DNA of 64,000 nt from Lumbricus terrestris (Eukaryota; Annelida; Clitellata; Crassiclitellata; Lumbricidae): assembly GCA_949752735.1 (NCBI GenBank), contig OX457043.1, positions 44,634,263 through 44,698,262 on the forward strand, read 5' to 3'. The notes under the pieces were generated by a model that was given only the letters and a program-made list of their open reading frames with translations, made no database searches and was not told where the DNA came from. This document shows, in pieces, positions 42,960 to 53,560 of this stretch. The position numbers were made by a program, and so were the translations under genes. Position 1 is the first letter of the stretch. The number at the start of each line of letters is the position of its first letter.

Positions 42960-43163
42960 GCACTTGTTATAGCGCCCCTTCAAGCTCACTCTACTCAGAG
43001 GCGCTCCCAAATGCAGAGCGGACACTGCATCGGAGTTTCACGCCGAAGCGCTGAGCAATTGCGAGTGAAGGACTTGCCCAAGGTCCCTACGCGGCGAAGT
43101 GGATTCGAACCTCGAACCTTCCGGCTTCAAGGTGACGACGCCACCACTACACCACCGCGCCCC
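42960..43163 (-). mobile_element. tRNA-derived SINE, copy 3
   Basis: Minus strand head GGGGCGCGGTGGTGTAGTGG, B box GAGGTTCGAATCCAC, same body and GGGGCGCTATAACAAGTGC tail as 38868-39075. It lies directly 3' of copy 3 of the ankyrin-nucleotidyltransferase family. Confidence 0.88.
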
Positions 43164-43296
43164 ACGATATACATGTATTTGCCGTGTGAATAATGGTATG
43201 AAGCACCACGAACAATCATAAATCTGATATCACTCTATTAAGCAAATCTTTAGCATATCGACTCAGATGTTCGAACCCATTGGAATTATTTTATCT

Positions 43297-43407
43297 TCAT
43301 CTGTTGCTGGTGCTACGCGGTTTCAACTTTCTAATGAATTCTTCACTGTTAAATTCTTCCCAATTTGCGTCTCGATTCGCAACACGAATTCCTTCGTATA
43401 AGTTGCA
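43297..43407 (-). other. Conserved coding tail beyond the stop of copy 3
   Basis: After the TGA at 43408-43410 the same frame stays open for 36 codons to another TGA (43297-43299). It encodes residues aligned with the end of copies 1, 2 and 4 (NWEEFNSEEFIRKLKPR against RWEKFYWEEFIRKLASR). This is the ancestral C-terminus, cut off by a nonsense mutation or reached by readthrough. Confidence 0.8.
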
Positions 43408-46400
43408 TCAAAAATTGTAACCCGGCTTTATGGGTATATCGATCGTTTTGTCATATGGGCAGAGGTTAAGGTAAATATCAAAGGCCGCAGAGTAGAGGAA
43501 AGGATAATTAGACCCTGGATATCTGGCGAAGTCTACCCCATGTTTGCGATTATAACTAGCATTAAGTATTACAACTCGCTGTTTGAATAATGGCATGAAG
43601 TAACATGGATATACGTCATGTTGATAAAACTCAGTGAAGCGAAACATGAGCCTCTCGACCCAGAAGGCAAGTTCCTTTGGCGTTATTTTGTCTCCATACT
43701 TTCGTTCACATCTCTCTCGGATCTTGAGAGCATCCATGCAAAGGAAAAGGGACGTCTTCAATTGATAAGTAGTTTTCTTTTCATTGAAAAGTATCCTTTT
43801 GCAAACAATATATGCTGCCTTCATTATAGACGAGCTTTCTCTTATGATTCGACTCTCCAATGGTGCAAAAGAAATTCTGGCAAATGTATCGGAAAAGCTA
43901 AAGAGAGAACCACGGGGCTTGGATGGATCAAAATGTGGTCGATCAAACACCAATGTACAACCGGTTACATTTTCGGCTGGGACAAATGCCAGTTGGTCTC
44001 CTAAACACGACACGTCCATTTGGACACAAGCAACTACGTCAATCGACACATTGACAAAAATAAAGCCACCTTCTCCGTCTTCAATGGGATTAATCATGAT
44101 TAGCCGCACAGTCTTACACAGACCAGCTGGCTTTTCGTATATGCTATGATCTACATTTGTCAAGTTCCATTCGAAAAAATGTTCGTCTTGCCAGAAATGT
44201 GAACTACGCAAGACGTCTTCTAATAAAATCTGGAATCTAGAACTGACTTCGTTAGTCAGCAAACACTGATCTAAGTTGAAGAAACAATCAAACTCCCCAT
44301 CACTCTGTCTGGTTTTTGTATAATCACTCTTTCGTCTCAATTGAAAGTATCCATTTGGACCCAGTGGATGTGGGCATGCGTCACAAACCTGACTTAATTT
44401 AGTCAGCTTGAAATTAAAATCGAAGTCTGCTGAAATGACAGTTTTTGTTCCTTCATCGGCACTTCCCACTAAAATCGGTTGACACTCAAATCGTTCGTCC
44501 TTTTCCTTTATACCATCGGCCAAACGCTTAATGAAGCGTTGAATTGATGGCTTCAGTTTGTCTAAGCGTCTGTTGAGGTTAAAAAAATCTCTATGTGTCC
44601 AAATATTCCAAATTATTGCTTCTTCTGACGATTCCTTTGGACGAGGTGATTGGGAATATATTCGAACCGTTTCAACTAATTTTGGCTTCGATAATTCTGT
44701 CACATGATCCTCTTCAAGTGCACACACAATTTGGAGTGGCACATAAAGCTGCTCATTCCCTGCAAAGTGCAATTTCTTTGCGTTGTCGGTGTCGATGTCG
44801 ACCGATTCTCGTAGCTTTCTAAGATCTTCGGGTGTAAGTCCGAAGTTGTCTTTTATGCTTTCAATGGCTCCTCCGAATTTGATGAGAAGCTTATACTGAT
44901 AATTACTTTCTGCGTAATGTAAAGGTGCTTTACCGTATACATCAACTGCATTAACGCCGGAACCAACATTCAATTGCACTTTCAATAGATTTTCGCTTGA
45001 CGATGACATAACAGCGTGGTGAAGTGGAGTTCTTCCTTTATCATCAGTTGCATTGACTGACTGCCTGAAATTCTCTGATTTTAGCATAAATTCTTGAAAC
45101 ATAAAATCGAACCATTCATCTTGTTTATCTCTTTCAGCCGCCTTCATATCGCCAACTGCGCCATTTAATATTTTGCGGTTCATCAGTCGATGAAGTGGAC
45201 CTCGACCTCTCTCGTCAACCCTTGCCATTTCCAATGGTGCTTCGTCCATCGGTTCTATTGAGTTACGAATGGCACCGCGATTTTCAAGTACTTTGAAGGT
45301 TTCCAAGGTAATTCCTTTGGAAGATTTTACTGCCAGATCAAGTGGCGTGTTTCCTCTGAAATCTCTGGCGTTTACATTTAATTCGTTAATAGCCAACAAT
45401 AATTTAACCATTTCTTGTTTAAATCGAGGGGTTTTCTCTTTATATTTAAGATTTTTCTCCAGCTTGGAACTTGCCTCATTTGCCCAAAAGTACTCATTCG
45501 CACGAGGCATCTCACGACACTCATCGATATAATTATATTTCCGCTCAAGAAGTCCCTTGCAGAAGAAATGCAAATCAAACCACTTCCTATTTGGCCCAAA
45601 GACAGCTGCATGCAAGGCAGTAAATCCATAATAGTCATGCAGATCGACAGAAAGTTTATGGCTTAAAAGCAACCGCATAACTGAGACATGATGTCTTTCT
45701 GCGGCTTTAATCAAAGCAGTTGCGCCATATTGATCTCTTGCATCAAGGTCGAGTTTCAATCCTGATTTCTGCTCCCACTCAAACAACTTTTGAATGGCGT
45801 GAGAACATCCTTGTTGAGAAGCAATTATTAAAGGCGTTTCGCCAGAAGCATTTTTCACGTTGAAGTCTGCACCTTTTTCCAATAGCAACTGCAACAAATC
45901 GTCTACAGTTTTAATCATCAACCGTCGCGGCCTTGACTTCTTTGTCAGATATTCGTCGGAACATTCTTGGCATTTCTCTCTTATATGGTGCAGAAGTGTA
46001 TTCAATTGGAAATTTTGGTAGTTGGCGCTAAAGTTGCTCGAATTCACAAGAAGTTGCGCTATTTCTTTGATGCTTTTGCATTTCATTCTGATTTGTATAT
46101 CGTAACAAAGAAATTCCATGATGCCCATGATGTTCATGTCTTTCATTTTTGAGATGACCTCATGCCAGCTCTTCGGAGTCTTGCTTGTCTCATCTATCAG
46201 ACAACAAAAGCACTTTGTTAGATGTTTCTCTGAATACACGCATCGCTCTTCACTGAGAAACATCTTAACCATTTTCGGCTGGATCGTTGTCACTGCGATT
46301 TCAAGCGCAGCGCGTTGTTCTGATTCCAGCATTGTCTCCAGGGATGTGTCTACTTCTTTCCAAACTATTCCGGCAAAGACGCTTCGGCCATCGGATTTCG

Positions 46401-48078
46401 TTAATTCCATTTCTATGATACCCCTCTTTTCAGCCAATTTGTTTACATTTTCTTGAAGTTTCTGCTCATCTTTTGTTAATACGAGAGAAATCCTGCAGCT
46501 GTGTTTTAAAATAACCTCAACAACTTTTGTGTGATGCTTTCTGGTAGCAATGCATAATGGTCCCACATTAAAGCGATCTCGTACAAAATCACAAATTCCT
46601 CGGCGCAGTAAAACATCCACGACATCTGCATGACCATTCTCGGCTGCAATATAAAACGATGTATTCCAGATTTGTTCATTAACGCCAACCAGAGCATGGT
46701 TGTCCAATAAAATGTCCACAATCAAACTGTGACCATATTTGCTGGCTAAATGAAGTGGAGTCATATTGTCTTTGTTTCGTGCATTAACATTCGCTCCGTG
46801 AAATATCAAGCTCTCTACAATATGCTCGGCTGTTAGTTGGGCACGCAGTGGTTTAGTGTGCAATGTAGAGACTAGGCCTACTTTCATGCTCGGATGATTA
46901 TTTAAAAAGGATTTCGACGTTTCAAAATTACTACCTTGGGTTGCGACAGTGTGTGGAACATGACCAGCATCAACTCTTTTTCTATTGAATTGTTGCGAAA
47001 GTTCCATTTCGCCTGAAAAAACTTGGTTTGCCGCAAGTTTCAAACCAGAACGCGCATCCCTTTCCGCGTATTGCTCAACTGAAAGATGGCCACCGATTGG
47101 TGTCGCATGCCATGTGGAGTCTGCATTGACGCTCGAATTACGCCTTAATTCGGTTTTTGAGATGTCAAAATTACCCTCTTGTATTGCGACATGGTGTGGA
47201 ATGTGACCAACATCAACTTTATTTCTATTGGATTGTTTCGAAAGTTCCAATTCATCTAGATGAACTCGGCATTCCGCAAGTTTCAAAAGCGAACTCGCTT
47301 CCCTTACCGTAGATTGATTGAACAAAATCTTTACCAAAGCATTGGGGTCATTTCTTGCAGCAAGGTGGAGAGCAGTATCGCCATTTTCATCAACTTCATT
47401 AATCCCACCGACATATTTTATCAGCACTTGGACAATTTCGACGCAACCCATTTCAGGAGCGATAAGAAGAGGGTCAGGACATGAGCCACTGTTAGCAGCG
47501 CTGTTTTTCAGCAATGTGTGCTTTATTCCTAAGTGGCCGTTTTGGGGCGCCTTAGAAAGCGAAGTCTGGAGAAATGCATTTCTAGGATCGACACTTGTTT
47601 TCCTATTTAGTAGCTCTTTTACAATCGCATATAATCGTGGAATATTGTTCCTATTCGCCTCCAGCTCATTCACATCCACCGATGACTTCAGCAATCTTCT
47701 AACAGTCTCTTTGTCCCGAAGATCACATGCAAGGTAAAGCTGACTAAATTCCTGTTCTTCGTCTTTCTCACTTTCTTCCTGTGTGTTCTCCGACCATTGT
47801 TTTGCATATCCTTCTTCCTCTTCGTTCTCCTCTTCTTCCTCTTTCTTCTGAACCGCTTCATGTAATTTTTGCATTTCCGCAGGGGTGTATAATTGTTCCC
47901 AAATGTCGATTTGAGATTCTTGTGAGTCAACGCTCATCTTTTCTCTATCATATACAATGTACTTGTCTTCAGATTGACGGTGCAATTCAACAGTTGATGA
48001 TCGTCCGTTATTGATATCAGCTGCGTTTTGTGTGTCTCCAGACACAACCGCAGTCTTTTGGGTTGACTTGTTACTCAT
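43408..48078 (-). CDS. Ankyrin-Mab21/cGAS-like nucleotidyltransferase fusion, copy 3 (full length, single coding exon)
   Basis: 1556 residues, opposite strand to copies 1 and 2. The N-terminus (about 1-75) differs from copy 2 and is followed by a Glu-rich probable coiled coil (about 80-110) and QEFSQLYLACDLRDKETVRRLL, the degenerate first ankyrin unit. Ankyrin arrays follow (GDTALHLAARN, NMTPLHLASKYGH, ETPLIIASQQG, YGFTALHAAV, GRTPLHHAV). It carries an extra stretch of about 70 residues relative to copy 2, in which a VDxGHxPHxVA motif is tandemly repeated. Nucleotidyltransferase: G1205-S1206, D1218-F-D1220, D1347 in VSIDVVACV. Mab-21 C-terminal YQLKTSLFL and YPCYFMP are present. A TTTTGTATTTCACAG acceptor-like site 80 bp upstream suggests a 5' UTR intron. 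The stop removes about 36 conserved residues. Confidence 0.92.
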   Translation of the reverse strand: MSNKSTQKTAVVSGDTQNAADINNGRSSTVELHRQSEDKYIVYDREKMSVDSQESQIDIWEQLYTPAEMQKLHEAVQKKEEEEENEEEEGYAKQWSENTQEESEKDEEQEFSQLYLACDLRDKETVRRLLKSSVDVNELEANRNNIPRLYAIVKELLNRKTSVDPRNAFLQTSLSKAPQNGHLGIKHTLLKNSAANSGSCPDPLLIAPEMGCVEIVQVLIKYVGGINEVDENGDTALHLAARNDPNALVKILFNQSTVREASSLLKLAECRVHLDELELSKQSNRNKVDVGHIPHHVAIQEGNFDISKTELRRNSSVNADSTWHATPIGGHLSVEQYAERDARSGLKLAANQVFSGEMELSQQFNRKRVDAGHVPHTVATQGSNFETSKSFLNNHPSMKVGLVSTLHTKPLRAQLTAEHIVESLIFHGANVNARNKDNMTPLHLASKYGHSLIVDILLDNHALVGVNEQIWNTSFYIAAENGHADVVDVLLRRGICDFVRDRFNVGPLCIATRKHHTKVVEVILKHSCRISLVLTKDEQKLQENVNKLAEKRGIIEMELTKSDGRSVFAGIVWKEVDTSLETMLESEQRAALEIAVTTIQPKMVKMFLSEERCVYSEKHLTKCFCCLIDETSKTPKSWHEVISKMKDMNIMGIMEFLCYDIQIRMKCKSIKEIAQLLVNSSNFSANYQNFQLNTLLHHIREKCQECSDEYLTKKSRPRRLMIKTVDDLLQLLLEKGADFNVKNASGETPLIIASQQGCSHAIQKLFEWEQKSGLKLDLDARDQYGATALIKAAERHHVSVMRLLLSHKLSVDLHDYYGFTALHAAVFGPNRKWFDLHFFCKGLLERKYNYIDECREMPRANEYFWANEASSKLEKNLKYKEKTPRFKQEMVKLLLAINELNVNARDFRGNTPLDLAVKSSKGITLETFKVLENRGAIRNSIEPMDEAPLEMARVDERGRGPLHRLMNRKILNGAVGDMKAAERDKQDEWFDFMFQEFMLKSENFRQSVNATDDKGRTPLHHAVMSSSSENLLKVQLNVGSGVNAVDVYGKAPLHYAESNYQYKLLIKFGGAIESIKDNFGLTPEDLRKLRESVDIDTDNAKKLHFAGNEQLYVPLQIVCALEEDHVTELSKPKLVETVRIYSQSPRPKESSEEAIIWNIWTHRDFFNLNRRLDKLKPSIQRFIKRLADGIKEKDERFECQPILVGSADEGTKTVISADFDFNFKLTKLSQVCDACPHPLGPNGYFQLRRKSDYTKTRQSDGEFDCFFNLDQCLLTNEVSSRFQILLEDVLRSSHFWQDEHFFEWNLTNVDHSIYEKPAGLCKTVRLIMINPIEDGEGGFIFVNVSIDVVACVQMDVSCLGDQLAFVPAENVTGCTLVFDRPHFDPSKPRGSLFSFSDTFARISFAPLESRIIRESSSIMKAAYIVCKRILFNEKKTTYQLKTSLFLCMDALKIRERCERKYGDKITPKELAFWVERLMFRFTEFYQHDVYPCYFMPLFKQRVVILNASYNRKHGVDFARYPGSNYPFLYSAAFDIYLNLCPYDKTIDIPIKPGYNF

Positions 48079-48483
48079 TGTTGTACTGTTCAGTGTAATC
48101 TACCACTAGGAAATGCTGCTGTTAATCGCCTGAACAAGTATTACGGGTTGTTCTTCATCTGTGAAATACAAAACACGAGTAGGGTCAATAATTCGTCAAA
48201 TTTAACCAACAAATTAACGTTGGCCTATACATTTGCTGTATTGAATTGAATAAGCTTAGACAACTTGAAGTGGAATCCCTATGACGTCTGGGTTTTGATA
48301 CTAGTCTCAAGTCTGCTTTACTGACTGTTGATCGTTGTGTCAATAAACCTTACACAGCGAACCAACGCGAAGACATAACGAATAGACGGATAATATGCCA
48401 CGACCGTTTTGCAACATTTTCTCCTTTCATTACTTTAAGGGGGATGCAGTTAAAGATGACAATGTAACGCATCTAAACCAAAA
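48079..48483 (-). other. 5' flank of copy 3
   Basis: On the minus strand TTTTGTATTTCACAG|ATGAAGAAC (boundary at 48159/48160) looks like an acceptor, giving an 81-bp 5' UTR piece before the ATG at 48078. No TATA box recognised. Confidence 0.4.
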
Positions 48484-48546
48484 TTTAGCCTCAACAGACG
48501 CTTAGGCAGACATAAACCAGCGATTGAAAGCTTCGTTGATGGTATT
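48484..48546 (+). pseudogene. Relic of another ankyrin-nucleotidyltransferase copy (21 codons)
   Basis: Reads FSLNRRLGRHKPAIESFVDGI in frame on the plus strand, aligned with the spine-helix region of the family (copy 1 FLSLNRRISQLKAPVQRFI..., copy 3 NLNRRLDKLKPSIQRFI...). RLADGI is shortened. It lies 0.4 kb upstream of copy 3, in opposite orientation. No further homology was found on either side, so it is a remnant of a deleted fifth copy. Confidence 0.6.
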
Positions 48547-48761
48547 GACATTCTGTTGGTGAAAGACGCGGACTGATCTCCCGTCAAGTTTCTTATAATT
48601 CAATTCTCGACCCCATAATTATAATAATTATTTAGATCACTTTTTATGATGTCCAAATTTTTTTAAATCAGACGCAGTCACTTCTGGATAACATAAATTC
48701 ACAAGCTTGATTATTAGGTCTATGCGTCCATTTTGGTCAAACTGATGGAAGACAATTTCAT

Positions 48762-49469
48762 TAATATGGACAAGACGAAGGTCATGACAACGACAGATAC
48801 ATTATGTAAAGTTCAGATCAACCAAGAAGATTTGGAACAGGTAGACAATTACATGTATCTGGGTTCAAGGATTGAAAGAACTGGCGATTGCGGGTCGGAG
48901 ATTAGAACAAGACTGGCAAAGGGGTATGCAGTAGCTACAGATCTCCAGAAGATATGGAAAAGTCACGACATAGCAAATGAAACAAAGATAAAGCTTTGGA
49001 GGTCGTTGGTGTGGCCGGTGGCATTGTATGGTTGCGAAAGCTGGACATTGAGGAAGGAGGAGGAGAGGAGAATAGAAGCGTTCGAGAAGAAATGTCTTAG
49101 ATTGATCATGAGAATATCATGGATGGAAAAACGAACAAACGAATGGGTGATGGAGGCCGCTGGTGTGAAGAGGAACATGCTAAGAACAGTTAAAGAAAGA
49201 AAAATGATATACTTCGGTCACATCATGAGAAAGGAGGGAACATGCATAGAGAAAGACATCATGCACGGCACAATTCCTGGAGGTAGAGGAAGAGGAAGGC
49301 CAAGAACGAATTGGCTGGACAACATAAAGACATGGACACATTGGACAGGCTTACAAATGGGAGAAATGCTAAGAATGACGGAGGACAGGAATCATTGGAG
49401 GAACATCGTGCATGATGCGGCCGAACCTCGTACCGAGGATGGCTAGGAACGGAACGGAACGGAACGGGG
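48762..49469 (+). mobile_element. 5'-truncated RTE-type LINE with 36-bp TSD
   Basis: A perfect 36-bp direct repeat flanks it (48726-48761 and 49470-49505). It encodes the RTE/BovB-like C-terminus: MDKTKVMTTTD, YMYLGSRIERTGDCGSEIRT, VALYGCESWTLRKEEERRIE, YFGHIMRKEG, RTNWLDNIKTW, ending EPRTEDG with TAG at 49446, then a (GGAAC)n tail. An upstream in-frame ATG at 48733 lies in the TSD, so it is host DNA. Same subfamily type as 40026-41625 but on the other strand. Confidence 0.93.
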
Positions 49470-49505
49470 GTCCATTTTGGTCAAACTGATGGAAGACAAT
49501 TTCAT

Positions 49506-50509
49506 ACGCTCATTTATCATTTAAAGAATTTATATAGCGCCCCTTCAAGAGTCCACCCAGAGGCGCTCCCAGTCCAACCACGATGATACAAATAAGTCAT
49601 AAGAAGCATGTAAAGCGTTGATGAGTATTTTCTAACGGTTGGCCATAGGTTTACCACACAAAAGAGAGCGCGAAGCTGACGGTAGAGGTACCAACACGAT
49701 GGACCAAATGCTTCCGATAGAGGCAGAGCGAAGGGCTCTGCGAGCTACGACAACAAATATTGGACAGCACATAGATAGGCCAAAGCATAACCAAGGAGAA
49801 CAATTCAAACGAGAGCTTCAATTCAGTACTGGGAGACAAGGAGCCAGCGTAGGCCGTAGGGTGCCATCTAACTGACGAATTTGGTATTAACAGCCACGAG
49901 TCGGCTGATTGACGTGCATTGAGAAATTAATATCATTGTCCAGCGTAACATCTAAATCCCGGACAGAATCCAAAAAGGTAACATGACGAAATGCTTCACC
50001 CACTGCACAACGATCCACACTCGCCAGTCGCCTACGTCCACCCAGCCAGATGGATTGATTCTTGGTAGTGTCAATAGGCCTAATAATAATTTTCGTTTAT
50101 TCAATTATCCGGATAACCTTACAGCGTACAGTTATGCAGCACGAAGAATTCACAAGAACGCAAATCACAGAAGACATAGATTACAAAATTGCAGCCATGC
50201 CAAGCGTAAGCAATAATTGTGTACTAGAGCTGCCATAATTATAGGGAATGAAGGAAGGGCGAAACCCAGAGATCCCCATGGGATTCGAACCGCGTACCGT
50301 AAGCACTTCAAACGAGAATGTTATCTCTTATTATACTAACCCCACTCTGTAGTAGGAGGCGGTTAGAGGCCAAACAGTTAGCCAGCTTATGCATAGTTTT
50401 AAATAATGTTGCTAAATCATCACTACGTTACAATGTGTAGAGTTAAAGATCTATAAAGGGCGCTCACAGCTCATATAATCATTGTTTATCACATATTATT
50501 TTACTAGCT
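49506..50509. other. Intergenic, with SINE-related fragments
   Basis: 49528-49575 is the SINE/LINE tail motif (TTTATATAGCGCCCCTTCAAG...CAGAGGCGCTCCC). 50262-50343 on the minus strand has A-box-like GTTAGTATAATAAGAG and B box GCGGTTCGAATCCC, a tRNA-derived head without a good cloverleaf. No gene supported. Confidence 0.5.
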
Positions 50510-51330
50510 GTGGTACTGTCCGGAAAATTTAGGATTGGCCCCGCTCCAGGTCAATTCCTTACTTTCCCACTTCGACCTCCTAACCGGAACGCCTCCTGTG
50601 ATATTTCCGTTTACGGGCAAATTGCTTTTCTCTCCACCCACCAACAATACCCTGCCTCCACCCTGCGGCTCCCTAAACGCCCGATCACCACCCCACCTCA
50701 CACAACCCCACTCGACCACACGAAAACCTCCAACCTCATCACGCTCCGACTTCCTAACTGGTACACCTCTCGTGATATTTGCGTTTACGGGCAAATTGTA
50801 TCTTCCCCCTCCCACAATACCCTGCGTCCACCCACCCCTGCGGGGCGTGGTGTGTCTTGTGTCTGGCGAGGTGACTCCCTGCCATAGTACTTATGGCTGT
50901 CTAGCTGCAGCGTTTCATGGCAAAAGAAACTACAAAAGTATGGCAGCGGAATGGAAATTTATACCGAAATTAGGGTTTTCGCCCCTTCCCACATTGGCCC
51001 CTGTGGTGGTAGAGATTCGCCAACCCTTCGACCAGGTGACCCATGCCCACGCCGACACAGTAGTGAAGGTTTGGAGTGAAAAGCTGAAAAACTGCTGAAA
51101 TGCATTTCGATCAAACAGCGAAAATTTGGGTTTTCGCCTCCCCCACCCTGGCCCCCATGGTGGTAGAGATTCGCCAACCACTCCACTGGGCGTCCCAAGC
51201 CCACACCGACACAGTGTACTATAGTGAAGGTTTTTAGTGAAAAGCTCAAAAACTGTGAAAATGCATCCCGGTCAAACACATACACACCCACATACAAACA
51301 AACACAGAATCTTCTCCTTATTTATATAGA
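50510..51330. repeat. Repetitive element with internal direct duplications
   Basis: Two direct repeats in the left half (CGACYTCCTAACYGGWACRCCT, GATATTTSCGTTTACGGGCAAATTG) and two in the right half (GGGTTTTCGCC..CCCAC..TGGCCCC, GGTGGTAGAGATTCGCCAACC, GTGAAAAGCT.AAAAACTG). It ends CACATACAAACAAACACAGAATC...TTATTTATATAGATTA, a common invertebrate repeat terminus. Frames on both strands are shadows. Confidence 0.6.
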
Positions 51331-51669
51331 TTAATAATTCATTGGCTCCCTAGCCAAAATCATACTCTGACAGGCCTAAAGGGCCTACCATAGTATGACA
51401 CATTTGCTGATTCTCGCATCGCGCGAGAATTGACTCGCTGGCAGTGGTATGCATGAACATCCCAGATGACCCATCGGAGTTGACGATTATATCGCCGCCG
51501 TCTTCAGTTCTTTCTGCATCGACCACCGGTCTGCTACTTTCAATGTTCGATCGCTGACGAATAAACATGTTTCAATGGCTGATCTCGTCACGGCACACAG
51601 TCTGGACGTCCAGGTGGTCACGGAGTCGTGACATCTCTCCTCAGCAGACGTGTTGCTGTTGCCTCCGGG

Positions 51670-53560
51670 CAGTGGCGGATCTAGAACGTTTCGAAGGGGG
51701 GGGCCAAAAAATTTTGGGCTGGAGTCGGAAAATTGTTTGTTGATCTTTGGCTTAAAAATCTGATTAACTATTTTAGTCGTTTTTGGCGGAAACCAGAGTT
51801 TAATTTAGCCCCCACCTCTGGGGGGATTGAGGTTTCCGGAGGGTTTCGATAATTGGCCGTCTAAAGACAATCATGAGGCGCGCAGCGCCGAGAGTGGTAG
51901 GGGAGGGGTGTGGAGAGGGGATATGCCCTCCCCACCAGAAACATTTTGAATTTTCACATTGCAATGGTAGCATTTTAAGCTGTTATCTTAACAAAATAGC
52001 TGTACTTTTCAGTGCTTATAAGAGTGCCATAAGGTCTCAATAAATATAGTCTTTACTCAAAAACTTCTTTCCCGAAAACTCGATGTTCTTTTTTAAGTAA
52101 TCCGCCGGAAATCTTCAAAAAGATTGTTCAATTTTCCTTCCCAAAAAAACTGATGACATTTTTTGATCATCCGTGCGAAATCTTAAAAAAGGTGATTAAT
52201 TTCTCGCCTAAAAAGAGTGATGACTTTTTAGTCTTCCGTGCGAAATTTTCACAAAAAGTTGTTTAATTTCTCATCTCGAAAAACTGAATACTTTTTGTAG
52301 TCATCTGTGCTAAATCTTAAAAGAGGTGTTTAATTTTTCGTCTAAAAAGAGTGATTTTTTTATTCTTCCGTGCGAAATTTTCAAAAAAAGGTGTGCAATT
52401 TAGCATCCCAATAAACTGATGACTTTTTGTAGTCATCCGTGCGAAATCATAAAAAAGGTGTTTAATTTTTCGTCTAAAAAGAGTGATGACTTTTTAGTCT
52501 TCCGTACGAAATTTTCAAAAAAGGTGTTCAATTTAGCATCGCAAAAACTGATAACTTTTTGTAGTCATCCGTGCGAAATCTTAAAAAAGGTGTTTAATTT
52601 TTCGTCTAAAAAGAGTGATGACTTTTTATTCTTCCTTGCGAAATTTTCAAAAAAGGTGTTTAATTTCGCATCCCAAAAAACTGATGACTTTTTGTCGTCA
52701 TCCGTGCTAAATCTTTAAAAAAGGTGTTTAATTTTCGTCTAAAAAGAGTGATGACTTTTTATTCTTCCGTGCGAAATTTTAAAAAACGGTGTTCAATTTA
52801 GCATCCCAAAAAACTGATTTTTTGTAGTCATCCGTTTGAAATCATAAAAAAGGTGTTTAATTTTTCGTCTAAAAAGAGTGATGACTTTTTACTCTTCTGT
52901 GCGAAATTTTCAAAAAAAGGTGTTCAATTTAGCATCGCAAAAACTGATAACTTTTTGTAGTCATCCGTGCGAAATCTTAAAAAGGTGTTTAATTTTTCGT
53001 CTAAAAAGAGTGATGACGTTTTAGTCTTCCGTGCGAAATTTTCAAAAAAGGTGTTTAGTTTCGCATCCCAGAAAACTAATGACTTTTTGTAGTCATCCGT
53101 GCTAAATCTTAAAAAAGGTGTTTAATTTTTCGTCTAAAAAGAGTGATGACTTTTTATTCTTCCTTGCGAAATTTTCAAAAAAGGTGTTTAATTTCGCATC
53201 CCAAAAAACTGATGACTTTTGTAGTCATCCGTGCTAAATCTTTAAAAATGGTGTTTAATTTTCGTCTAAAAAGAGCTTTGACTTTTTATTCTTCCGTGCG
53301 AAATTTTCAAAAAAGGTGTTCAATTTAGCATCCCAAAAAACTGATTTTTTGTAGTCATCCGTGCGAAATCTTAAAAAAGGTGTTTAATTTTTCGTCCAAA
53401 AAGAGCGATGACTTTTTATTATTCCGTGCGAAATTTAAAAAAGGTGTTCAATTTCGCTTCCCAAAAAACTTATGAATTTTTAGTGAACCGTCCGAAATCT
53501 TCAAAAAGGTGTTCAATTTTCCTTCTAAAAAACTGATGACTTTTTAAGACTAGAAAAAAT
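51670..53560. mobile_element. hAT-type MITE left end followed by a 1.5-kb minisatellite
   Basis: 51670 begins CAGTGGCGGATCTAGAACG, a hAT-like terminus. From about 52060 there is an array of about 67-bp monomers in alternating A/B form (about 133-bp higher-order unit): CTGATGACTTTTTGTAGTCATCCGTGCGAAATC...GGTGTTTAATTTTTCGTC and GTGATGACTTTTTATTCTTCCGTGCGAAATTTTC...GCATCCC. About 22 monomers. They are homologous to the three monomers in the MITE at 16027. No right terminus or TSD was found. Confidence 0.8.

Noticed and set aside
43408..43410. TGA of copy 3 as a selenocysteine codon
   Set aside because: The aligned position in other copies is not Cys and no SECIS-like hairpin was seen; a nonsense mutation is simpler.
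48733..48761. ATG at 48733 as the start of the RTE protein
   Set aside because: It lies within the target-site duplication, so it is host sequence.
52419..53328. Repeated FSSKKSDDF-type protein frames
   Set aside because: They translate the 67-bp minisatellite and are interrupted between monomers.
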